From: Propionibacteriaceae bacterium
GTDB lineage: Bacteria > Actinomycetota > Actinomycetes > Propionibacteriales > Propionibacteriaceae
NCBI GenBank assembly: GCA_021323255.1
Contig: JAJTCL010000065.1
Span: 1-10,641, forward strand
DNA: 10,641 bases
Direction of reading: 5' to 3'
Shown here: positions 1-6,132 of the stretch, in pieces
Layout of the letters: each line of letters opens with the position of its first letter
How positions within the stretch are numbered: position 1 is the stretch's first letter
Translations under genes and position numbers: made by a program
Notes under the pieces: model-generated
The model's input: only the letters and a program-made list of their open reading frames with translations
What the model was told of the DNA's origin: nothing
Database searches by the model: none

Positions 1-470
1 GGTCCGAAACCGCCGTAGGTGACAGCCTGAGTCAGGTGACCAGCGCGTATCAGATCAGCGATCTCCGGGTCGCCTAAGGCTGACTGCAGCGTCTGGCCAA
101 CCTCCTGTACGGCTCCCTCCGGAGCGTTGTAACCATCTTCCCTGCCTAGCTCGACTGCGCGGCGTGCCAGTGTGTCCACCATCTTGCGACGCTCCGCGGA
201 GAGCTGACGCAGCTCATCTCCCGCCATTCGCTGCTGGGCATCCTGAAGCGCGGCGCCGAGTTCCAGGAGCGCAGTCAACGCCTCAGGTTCCTGGTGAGCG
301 AGCAGATTGATCAGCCAGGCGCTGCGGGTGGGCCGCCGGAGCTGATTGATCTGTGTGGCAAGCTCGCGATCTCGCCCCTGACGGGCCTCCGCGACGAGCT
401 GTTTGCGTCGCTCGATGAAGTCATCAGGTGAGAGCGCGTAGAGCTCGTCGGCTGCAGTCTTGATATCCAC
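1..470 (-). CDS. Conserved hypothetical protein of unknown function (C-terminus cut off by window edge)
   Basis: This open frame was translated by hand from a GTG at 470 and stays open to the left edge, giving 156 codons. The protein is soluble, rich in Ala, Arg, Leu and Gln, and mostly helical in character. It has no signal peptide and no membrane segment. The N-terminal part (about residues 5-60) contains an acidic/hydrophobic helix, an Arg/Lys-rich helix and the segment INQLRRPTRSAWLINLLA (residues 41-58). I recall similar LRRPT-x-x-AW-x-x-N-LLA stretches in uncharacterised actinobacterial proteins, but I cannot name a function. Residues 70-110 are heptad-like and charged and could form a coiled coil. 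The start lies 17 nt after the panC stop on the same strand, so it may be the third gene of the panBC transcript. No clear ribosome binding site precedes the GTG, so translation could depend on panC coupling. The coding call is fairly secure; the role is unknown. Confidence 0.7.
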   Translation of the reverse strand, partial: MDIKTAADELYALSPDDFIERRKQLVAEARQGRDRELATQINQLRRPTRSAWLINLLAHQEPEALTALLELGAALQDAQQRMAGDELRQLSAERRKMVDTLARRAVELGREDGYNAPEGAVQEVGQTLQSALGDPEIADLIRAGHLTQAVTYGGFG

Positions 471-487
471 GGGTCTGCGCTAGGAAG

Positions 488-1351
488 TCAGCCCCACGGC
501 GCGGGCGTGAAGTTGATCGTCGTGTTGTCGATCAACCGCGTCCCACCGACCCGTGCGGCAACGACGAAGACCGCAAGTCCGACATGATCATCTGGCACCT
601 CAGCGAAGGTTGCCGGGTTGACGATGGTGGCGTAGTCGAGTTCAAAGCACGGTTCGGCCTCCGCCCGGTCCAAGACCTCGTACGCTGCCGCCCGGGCAGA
701 GCGGACCGAGCCCTGAGTTGCCGCTTTCTCCAGCGCAGCCGAGAGACTTCGCGCCACGGCGCGCTCGCTGGCACTGAGGAAGACGTTGCGGCTCGACAAA
801 GCCAACCCATCGGGCTCCCGGACGATCGGTGCGCCGACGATCTCAACTGCGAGGTTGAAGTCGATCACCATTCGCTGGATGCAGGCGAGTTGCTGCGCAT
901 CCTTTTCGCCGAAGACGGCAACCTGCGGCCGGATGATGTTGAACAACTTCAGCACCACGGTAAGCACGCCATTGAAGTGCCCGGGGCGGGAGTGGCCCTC
1001 GAGAACAGAACCAAGAGCGCCGGCGTCCACAGTGACCTGGCGTCCCGCCGGGTACAGCTCGGTGACGCTCGGCACCAAGACGATGTCGACTCCATCGGCC
1101 GCACAGACCTGGAGATCGTCCTCGAGGGGGCGCGGGTACCGGGCGTAGTCCTCGTTAGGACCGAATTGCAGCGGATTGACGAAGATGCTGACGACGATCA
1201 TGTCGCCACGTGTCTTGGCCAACTTGATGAGGGAACGATGTCCCTCATGCAGGGCGCCCATCGTAGGCACATAGGCGACGCGGGGGGCAGTGGGTCCGTC
1301 GAGTGCGCTGCGGAGTGCCGCGTACTCGGCAAGGCTATGAGCGATCTTCAT
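488..1351 (-). CDS. panC: Pantothenate synthetase (pantoate--beta-alanine ligase)
   Basis: PanC joins pantoate and beta-alanine with ATP, through a pantoyl-adenylate, to make pantothenate, the last step before coenzyme A synthesis. It acts in the cytosol, usually as a homodimer. The 287-residue length is normal for the family. The nucleotidyltransferase signature is clear: PTMGALHEGH at residues 29-38 holds the HIGH-like motif, FVNPLQFGPNEDYARYPR follows at 57-74, GEKD lies at 148-151, and the KMSKS-equivalent loop is LALSSRN at 183-189. The C-terminal lid domain includes RLIDN at 272-276. The ATG start at 1351 overlaps the panB stop as ATGA, which indicates translational coupling with panB. 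No key residue appears to be missing. Confidence 0.97.
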   Translation of the reverse strand: MKIAHSLAEYAALRSALDGPTAPRVAYVPTMGALHEGHRSLIKLAKTRGDMIVVSIFVNPLQFGPNEDYARYPRPLEDDLQVCAADGVDIVLVPSVTELYPAGRQVTVDAGALGSVLEGHSRPGHFNGVLTVVLKLFNIIRPQVAVFGEKDAQQLACIQRMVIDFNLAVEIVGAPIVREPDGLALSSRNVFLSASERAVARSLSAALEKAATQGSVRSARAAAYEVLDRAEAEPCFELDYATIVNPATFAEVPDDHVGLAVFVVAARVGGTRLIDNTTINFTPAPWG

Positions 1352-2199
1352 GACTTCGCCTCTGAAGTAGGAATCGTCGATGCGAATGTGTGCTGCTCGC
1401 TTGGGAACGTGCCGCTCCGGACATCCTCAACGTACGCTGCAGCTGCGTCGCCGATGATCTTGGCCAGGTTGGCGTACTGCTTGACAAAGCGCTGCAACCT
1501 GCCGCGCCGGAGCCCGGCCATGTCCTGCCATACGAGGACTTGCGCGTCACAGTCTGCACCGGCGCCGATGCCAACGGTGGGGATGTCGAGCTCAGCGGTC
1601 ACCTGTCCTGCCAGGTCACCCGGCACCATCTCCAGAACGACGGCGAAGGCGCCGGCTTCGGCCACGGCGTGCGCGTCGGCCAGCAGCCGTGCCGAATCAT
1701 CGCCCCTGCCTTGCACCCGGTAGCCGCCGAGCCGGTGTTCGCTCTGTGGCGTGAAACCGATGTGCCCCATGACGGGGATGCCAGCGTCAACGACCTTGCG
1801 GATTTGATGAGCTACGCGTACTCCGCCCTCGAACTTCACCGCGTGACAGCCGCCTTCCTTCATGAAGCGGATCGCGGTCTGCAAGGCCTGCGAGGGTCCG
1901 TCCTCGTACGAGCCGAAGGGCAGATCGGCAATGACGAAGGCACGTTTGGTGGACTTCACCACCGCACGCACCAGTGGCAGCAGCTCAGCAACGGTGATCG
2001 GCAGCGTGGTCTCGTAGGCGTAGACGTTGTTGGCTGCGGAGTCTCCGACCAGCAACGCCCAAACACCGGCCTCGTCGAACAACTCGGCGGTGTATTGGTC
2101 GTAGCTGGTCAGCATGGCCCAACGGTCGTGTTGACGCTTGGCGGCATAGAAGTCAGTGATGCGGATCCTGCGCACCGGCGGAGGACTGGTTTCGGTCAC
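1348..2199 (-). CDS. panB: 3-methyl-2-oxobutanoate hydroxymethyltransferase (ketopantoate hydroxymethyltransferase)
   Basis: PanB transfers a hydroxymethyl group from 5,10-methylenetetrahydrofolate to 2-oxoisovalerate to give ketopantoate, the first committed step of pantothenate synthesis. It is a cytosolic TIM-barrel enzyme. The 283-residue protein shows the metal/substrate motif VGDS at 51-54, LPFGSY at 93-98, VKFEGG at 121-126, GHIGFTPQ at 145-152 and LEMVP at 189-193, where E190 is the expected catalytic glutamate. GIGAG follows at 211-215. The start is GTG at 2199, with AGGCGG about 8 nt upstream as a plausible ribosome binding site. It is the first gene of a panBC pair (4-nt overlap with panC). 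The preceding gap holds a striking inverted-repeat cluster that might regulate it. A TTGACA-like -35 hexamer lies at the edge of that cluster (2285-2290), but no good -10 follows at normal spacing. Confidence 0.97.
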   Translation of the reverse strand: MTETSPPPVRRIRITDFYAAKRQHDRWAMLTSYDQYTAELFDEAGVWALLVGDSAANNVYAYETTLPITVAELLPLVRAVVKSTKRAFVIADLPFGSYEDGPSQALQTAIRFMKEGGCHAVKFEGGVRVAHQIRKVVDAGIPVMGHIGFTPQSEHRLGGYRVQGRGDDSARLLADAHAVAEAGAFAVVLEMVPGDLAGQVTAELDIPTVGIGAGADCDAQVLVWQDMAGLRRGRLQRFVKQYANLAKIIGDAAAAYVEDVRSGTFPSEQHTFASTIPTSEAKS

Positions 2200-2285
2200 T
2201 GCTGCCGCCTCACTCTGGAGAACCTAACGCATGGCTCAGCATGGCGCGCCTCGTCCCGGACAGGCGAAGACCGGTGTCGGCTGGT

Positions 2286-2376
2286 GTCAATATCCCACGT
2301 AGCGTGGGATGCCCACGCTGTACATGGCATGACGCCATGCACAGTGTGAAGATCCCACGCAGCGTGGGATATCAAC
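2286..2376. repeat. Composite inverted-repeat cluster upstream of panB
   Basis: Three inverted repeats are centred at 2301, 2331 and 2361, exactly 30 bp apart. The outer two are near-identical 19-mers, ATCCCACGTAGCGTGGGAT (2292-2310) and ATCCCACGCAGCGTGGGAT (2352-2370), the second a perfect 9+1+9 palindrome. The middle one pairs CTGT-A-CATGGC (2318-2328) with GCCATG-C-ACAG (2334-2344) around 5 nt. The whole block is also one imperfect dyad about 2331, extending out to about 2286/2376. It lies in the 210-nt gap between the stop of the AsnC-type regulator gene and the panB start. It could be an operator array (30 bp is about three helical turns), a structured panB leader, or a REP/BIME-like mobile palindrome. 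The symmetry is directly visible; the function is inferred. Confidence 0.8.
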
Positions 2377-2409
2377 GGGGGGCACGTGCGGGATTCTCGG
2401 CGGGCCGGA

Positions 2410-2862
2410 TCAGAGTCGAGACAGAACCAGCGATGACCGGGTACGCGAGACGCCGGGATGATTGCGGATAATGCCGAGCACCTTCTCGAAGTGGCCCGCG
2501 TCGGCAGCGCGGACGCGAAGGATTCCGTCTGCCTCACCTGTGACGGTGTACGCCTCAGCGACCTCTGGAATGCTGCTCACCATTTCCCGCATCCGATCTG
2601 GTGGCACTCGTCCCTCGCAGTAGACCTCGACAAAGGCCTCGATCGTCCAGCCCAGCGCCGCAGGCTCGACATCGGCAGTGAAACGCCGGATCACACCGCC
2701 TTGCCGGAGCCGATCAACCCGTCGTTTGGTGGCGGCTGTTGACAGCCCGATGTGGTGCCCGAGCATGGCAAAGCTCTCACGACCATGGTCGGTTAGCCGC
2801 GCAAGGATCTTGTGATCTATTTCGTCAAGACGCAACACAGTCTCCTCAGTTTCATTGATCAC
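2410..2862 (-). CDS. Lrp/AsnC family transcriptional regulator
   Basis: This is a DNA-binding feast/famine regulator, probably controlling the divergent arginine/ornithine genes in response to an amino acid. The N-terminal winged helix-turn-helix spans about residues 11-60 (LDEIDHKILARL, then GLSTAATKRRVDRL at 39-52 as the recognition region, then GGVIRRFTADV). The C-terminal RAM ligand-binding domain covers about 70-145, with the effector-site-like TGEADGIL at 108-115. The size, 150 residues, is typical. The start is uncertain. The GTG at 2862 has no ribosome binding site, while AGGAG at 2842-2846 lies 3 nt before an in-frame GTG (2838) and 6 nt before TTG (2835), and family members normally begin just before LDxxDxxIL. 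I think 2835-2838 is the real start. The order AsnC regulator, guanidine-modifying enzyme, rocD matches what I recall of M. tuberculosis Rv2324-Rv2322c. Confidence 0.93.
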   Translation of the reverse strand: MINETEETVLRLDEIDHKILARLTDHGRESFAMLGHHIGLSTAATKRRVDRLRQGGVIRRFTADVEPAALGWTIEAFVEVYCEGRVPPDRMREMVSSIPEVAEAYTVTGEADGILRVRAADAGHFEKVLGIIRNHPGVSRTRSSLVLSRL

Positions 2863-3040
2863 ACTATCTGACTTGCGCCCGCTGGGACCCTACCCTTCAA
2901 GGGTGACAACTGGAGCAGCTGCTCGCGCATCGCGCGCTTTAGGTCCGCCTACTTCGTCGTCGCTCCGGGACGAAAAGCGTGTCCCCTCCCTCCTCCTTAG
3001 CACGGCGGGCACGCGATTCCCGACGCTCGCAGCTGAGACA
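2863..3040. promoter_or_regulatory. Divergent control region between AsnC-type regulator and arginine-catabolic operon
   Basis: This gap between divergent genes must hold promoters for both directions. It contains a perfect 13-bp inverted repeat ACCCTTCAAGGGT (2892-2904), a reasonable candidate operator for the adjacent Lrp-type regulator. Two further dyads follow: GAGCAGCTGCTC (2913-2924) and CGCGC-ATC-GCGCG (2924-2936). A GGGAC/GTCCC stem sits at 2967-2985. On the minus strand GATAGT just upstream of 2862 resembles a -10, which would put transcription initiation near 2860 and favour the downstream start for the regulator. I could not identify a convincing plus-strand -10/-35 pair or a known riboswitch. 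Confidence 0.4.
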
Positions 3041-3943
3041 GTGCTGAACCGCGTCGGACACCCCGTTAGGCATGCGACGCTTCGGCACTATCTGATGTGT
3101 CCGCCGACGTACTTCGACGTGACCTATTCCATCAATCCGTGGATGGATCCCAGCGGCCATGTGGATCGTGCCCGGGCCATGCGGCAATGGTCAGGGTTGG
3201 TTGACGCCTATCGCTCGACAGGCCACCGAGTCGATCTCTTGGAGCCGCTTGCCGACCTGCCAGACATGGTCTATGCCGCTAACGGCGCCACCGTGGTGGA
3301 TGGCTGCACACTGCCGGCCAGATTCGCCAACCCAAAGCGGGCCGCGGAAGCCGCGGTCCATGCGGAATGGCACCTGCAGAACAGCAGCCTGTACGGCGGC
3401 GGAGAGATTCAGCCAGCATTGGCGATCAACGAGGCTGAAGGCGATTTTGCCGTGCTGTCGGGGCGAATCCTTGCCGGTTACGGCTTCCGGACAACGCAGC
3501 AGGCTCACCGCGAGTTAGCCACACTGACTGGTCGTGAGGTGCTCAGCCTCGAGCTGGTCGACCCGCGGCTCTTTCACCTCGATCTTGCTCTGGCCGTCCT
3601 CGACGACGAGCGTGATCACATTGCCTACTATCCGAACGCTTTCAGTCAGCGGAGCCGCCGCCTGCTGAATCGACTGTTCCCAGATGCTCTCATTGCGAGC
3701 GAGCAGGACGCGTACGCCTTCGGACTCAACGCGGTCAGCGACGGGCTGCATGTCTTCATTCCCGCGGGTGCCCGTCAGTTGCGTGAGCTGCTTGCCGGAG
3801 CCGGCTATTGGCCTATCTCGGTGGACCTCAGCGAGCTGATCAAGGGTGGCGGCAGCGTGAAGTGTTGCACCCAAGAGATCAGGCCCGGGCGCATTGCACG
3901 AGTCGTCCCGTTCCAACTCCTCGGCAGGACATCATCATCGTGA
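3041..3943 (+). CDS. Guanidine-modifying (amidinotransferase/dimethylargininase-like) hydrolase, probable arginine-degrading enzyme
   Basis: The protein belongs to the superfamily that includes arginine deiminase, DDAH, amidinotransferases and arginine dihydrolase ArgZ. These enzymes attack a guanidino carbon with a cysteine. Visible elements are LMCPPTYFDV and INPWM (residues 18-35), ANG at 80-82, the NEAEGDF segment (130-136) equivalent to the family GEGD(F) motif, FHLD with H179, and the C-terminal GGGSVKCCT (269-277), where C275 fits the catalytic cysteine by spacing to Thr. The frame is open from 2855, but I chose GTG 3041: it gives 300 residues, close to the roughly 300 I recall for Rv2323c, and leaves room for a control region. 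An ATG at 3095 would remove conserved residues. Its stop overlaps the rocD start by 4 nt. Since rocD uses ornithine, an arginine-to-ornithine activity (dihydrolase type) is the best inference; citrulline- or dimethylarginine-directed activity remains possible. Confidence 0.85.
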   Translation: MLNRVGHPVRHATLRHYLMCPPTYFDVTYSINPWMDPSGHVDRARAMRQWSGLVDAYRSTGHRVDLLEPLADLPDMVYAANGATVVDGCTLPARFANPKRAAEAAVHAEWHLQNSSLYGGGEIQPALAINEAEGDFAVLSGRILAGYGFRTTQQAHRELATLTGREVLSLELVDPRLFHLDLALAVLDDERDHIAYYPNAFSQRSRRLLNRLFPDALIASEQDAYAFGLNAVSDGLHVFIPAGARQLRELLAGAGYWPISVDLSELIKGGGSVKCCTQEIRPGRIARVVPFQLLGRTSSS

Positions 3944-5169
3944 TCACAACGGACCAGACCCTTACCCAGGCCACTCAGCTGCTGCAGATCGAGGACGAAC
4001 ACGTCGCTCACAACTACCACCCGCTGGATGTGGTGATAACAAGCGGATCCGGCGCGGTGCTCAGTGACGGCGACGGTGCGCAGTACCTGGACTTCCTCTC
4101 GGCATACTCGGCAGCGAACTTCGGGCACTGTCACCCAGCGCTTGTTGCAGCCGCCATAGAGCAGCTCAAGCGACTCACCTTGACCTCCCGAGCGTTCCAT
4201 CACGATCAACTGGCTCCCTTTGCCGAAGGGCTCGCGAGGCTGATTGGCAAGGACATGGTGTTGCCGATGAACAGCGGTGCGGAGGCCGTGGAATCCGCGA
4301 TCAAGGTGGCACGCAAGTGGGGCTATGAGGTCAAGGGCGTGCCAGATGGTAGAGCCGTGATCATCGTCGCAGCCGGCAACTTCCATGGTCGAACCACTAC
4401 CATCATCAGCTTCTCCGACGATCCGCTGGCACATGATCATTACGGACCGTACACTCCAGGCTTCGTCTCGGTCCCATATGGTGATCTTGAAGCGCTCCGC
4501 AACGCGATCACCGATGATGTCGTCGCAGTCCTGCTGGAGCCAATCCAGGGGGAGTCGGGCGTACGGATCCCGCCAGCGGGCTATCTGGCGGGGGTGCGGG
4601 AGCTGACCAGCCAACATCGGGCGCTGTTCGTGGCTGATGAGATCCAGTCGGGGCTGGGGCGTACCGGACGCACGCTCGCCCTGCAGCATGAGAACGTGAC
4701 GGCCGATGTCTATCTGCTGGGCAAGGCCCTGGGCGGAGGCATCGTGCCACTGTCGGGCGTCGTTGCTGATCATGATGTGCTGGGGGTTCTGAAGCCTGGT
4801 CAGCACGGCAGCACCTTCGGTGGCAACGCGCTCGCCTGCGCCATCGGCCGGGCCGTCGTGAGCCTGCTGGAAAGCGGCTACTTCCAGGAGCGCGCCGCCA
4901 GGCTGGGTGTCAACCTCCGCGACCGGCTGGATGGAATGCTCGGTCGTGGCGTGGTCGCATTCCGCTCGCGCGGCTTATGGGCCGGGGTTGACGTTGATCC
5001 CCGCCTTGGCAGCGGCCGTGATGTGTGTGAGGCGCTGGCTCGGCGGCATGTGCTGGCCAAGGACACCCACGGTTCCACGATCCGGCTGGCCCCGCCTCTG
5101 GTGATCAGTGAAGCTGAGCTCGACCACGGCCTCGACCAACTCGAGCTGGCGTTGGCCGACCTGAGCTAG
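3940..5169 (+). CDS. rocD: Ornithine aminotransferase (ornithine--oxo-acid transaminase)
   Basis: RocD transfers the delta-amino group of ornithine to 2-oxoglutarate, giving glutamate-5-semialdehyde and glutamate. It is a PLP-dependent class III (fold type I) aminotransferase in the cytosol. From the GTG at 3940 the protein has 409 residues, normal for the family. Key segments are NFGHCHP (60-66), NSGAEAVESAIKVARKWGY (111-129, PLP phosphate region), NFHGRT (147-152), EPIQGESGVRIPPAGYL (200-216), LFVADEIQSGLGRTGR (229-244, D233 to the pyridine nitrogen) and LLGKALGGGIVP (259-270), where K262 forms the Schiff base. The frame is open upstream to 3808, but that stretch overlaps the preceding gene; the GTGA overlap with its stop and AGGA about 10 nt before support 3940. 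Being coupled to a guanidine-modifying enzyme suggests arginine to ornithine to glutamate semialdehyde catabolism. Acetylornithine aminotransferase is the main alternative. Confidence 0.94.
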   Translation: MITTDQTLTQATQLLQIEDEHVAHNYHPLDVVITSGSGAVLSDGDGAQYLDFLSAYSAANFGHCHPALVAAAIEQLKRLTLTSRAFHHDQLAPFAEGLARLIGKDMVLPMNSGAEAVESAIKVARKWGYEVKGVPDGRAVIIVAAGNFHGRTTTIISFSDDPLAHDHYGPYTPGFVSVPYGDLEALRNAITDDVVAVLLEPIQGESGVRIPPAGYLAGVRELTSQHRALFVADEIQSGLGRTGRTLALQHENVTADVYLLGKALGGGIVPLSGVVADHDVLGVLKPGQHGSTFGGNALACAIGRAVVSLLESGYFQERAARLGVNLRDRLDGMLGRGVVAFRSRGLWAGVDVDPRLGSGRDVCEALARRHVLAKDTHGSTIRLAPPLVISEAELDHGLDQLELALADLS

Positions 5170-5351
5170 CGCCTGGATTGGGGTGCCGCTGCTCGGGCTA
5201 TGTTTGATAGCTCGCTTCGCTCGCGAGCATCGCGCTTCGGAGCCGCAGCCTTGCTCTCTCACTCGCAGATGAGGAGCGTGTCTGCTCGTACGTTCGTCCA
5301 GGACATCGGCGCGCGATCCTGGAATCCGCCGCCATCGGTCAGGATAGGGGC
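5170..5351. other. Intergenic region with two inverted repeats between rocD and the methyltransferase gene
   Basis: No gene is supported here. About 50 nt after the rocD stop lies a 10-bp perfect palindrome GCTCGCGAGC (5219-5228) within a GCTCGCTTC-rich stretch. It could end the rocD transcript, although no T-run follows. Closer to the next gene, TCCAGGA (5297-5303) and TCCTGGA (5317-5323) form a perfect 7-bp inverted repeat with a 13-nt spacer, a possible regulator site or leader hairpin for the methyltransferase gene. AGGATAGGGG just before its ATG serves as the ribosome binding region. Confidence 0.35.
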
Positions 5352-6017
5352 ATGACGGCACAGGATCCGGACAAAGACGTGCGCCGACTGTCGGGGGAAG
5401 CTATTCGGGACGGCGACCCCACCGGCTGGTTCGAGCGCCTCTACGCCGACGCTGCTCAGGGACAGGCAATTGTGCCCTGGGACCGCCAAGCACCCCACCC
5501 GCTGCTGGTGGAGTGGATCGAGCGGCAGCCGGCCAGCTCGGTGGGCCGCACCTTGGTCGTGGGTTCAGGACTGGGCGATGATGCAGCTTTCCTGGCTGCC
5601 CAGGGATATCGCGTCATCGCATTCGACATTTCCCGATCTGCAATCGAGTCCGCGCGGCGCCGCTTCCCAGCTACGCCGGCGGACTTCCGGGTGGCTGACC
5701 TACTGAATCCGCCGACCGAGTGGCGTCACCATTTCGATCTTGTGGTGGAGACCTACACCACGCAGTCCCTTCCGGTACGGCTGCGCCCCACCGTGGTCCT
5801 CCACGTCGGCCGCTTCGTCGCACCCGGAGGCAAGTTGCTGGTTCTGGCCGTCGCAGGTGATGCGCCCGTCGACGGACCACCGTGGCCGCTGAGCCGCGCC
5901 GACATTGAGTCTTATGCAGTGGAGGGTCTGGAGGTGTTGAGCCTGGAACTGGTGCGGAATTCCCCCGGCATGGATCATTGGCGAGCGGTCCTCACCCGCC
6001 CTTCTGCAGTGCCCTGA
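5352..6017 (+). CDS. Class I SAM-dependent methyltransferase (TPMT-like fold)
   Basis: This is a 221-residue cytosolic methyltransferase of unknown substrate. The N-terminal segment (residues 25-55, GWFERLYADA then VPWDRQAPHPLL) resembles the WF-x-x-x-Y ... WD region of thiopurine-methyltransferase-like proteins, where it lines the substrate pocket. The Rossmann core follows: motif I VVGSGLGDDA at 69-78 (SAM-binding Gly loop), the acidic end of strand 2 FDIS with D92, ADLLNPP at 115-121, VVETYTTQSL at 131-140, and APGGKLLVL at 157-165 at the motif IV/V position. Start: ATG at 5352 with purine-rich AGGATAGGGG 2-11 nt upstream. It stands alone, 182 nt after rocD, so it probably has its own promoter. 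TPMT-like enzymes can act on thiols, halides, selenium or tellurium compounds, and the sequence does not allow me to choose. The fold is secure, the substrate is not. Confidence 0.88.
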   Translation: MTAQDPDKDVRRLSGEAIRDGDPTGWFERLYADAAQGQAIVPWDRQAPHPLLVEWIERQPASSVGRTLVVGSGLGDDAAFLAAQGYRVIAFDISRSAIESARRRFPATPADFRVADLLNPPTEWRHHFDLVVETYTTQSLPVRLRPTVVLHVGRFVAPGGKLLVLAVAGDAPVDGPPWPLSRADIESYAVEGLEVLSLELVRNSPGMDHWRAVLTRPSAVP

Positions 6018-6132
6018 TCCCTCGAGGACCTGCTGAACTTCTGGCCGCCGGGTCGGCGATGCGATCTCCAAATGACTGGCGGTCGAGACCGTAGGGTTGG
6101 CGGGAGCGACCCGGCGTAGAGGAGGAGTTGAC

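Noticed and set aside
584..2349. Long plus-strand open frames (584-1723 and 1390-2349) opposite panC and panB
   Set aside because: They are antisense to two well-conserved enzymes in high-GC DNA, and their translations show no domain and shadow-like composition.
2292..2370. Two near-identical 19-bp repeats 60 bp apart as a minimal CRISPR
   Set aside because: There are only two copies, each is palindromic, the material between them is itself symmetric, and no cas genes are near.
2241..2537. Small frames on both strands through the inverted-repeat cluster, encoding similar peptides
   Set aside because: The peptide similarity is the direct result of the DNA dyad symmetry. There is no ribosome binding site or domain, and they overlap the regulator gene.
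2960..2990. GGGACGAAAAGCG-like sequence as a guanidine riboswitch element before the guanidine-modifying enzyme
   Set aside because: Only a short fragment resembles such motifs. The required conserved stems and ACGR loops could not be assembled.
3805..4806. A 333-codon minus-strand frame opposite the guanidine-modifying enzyme and rocD
   Set aside because: It covers two overlapping, clearly conserved plus-strand genes and has no recognisable motif; it is a GC-bias artefact.
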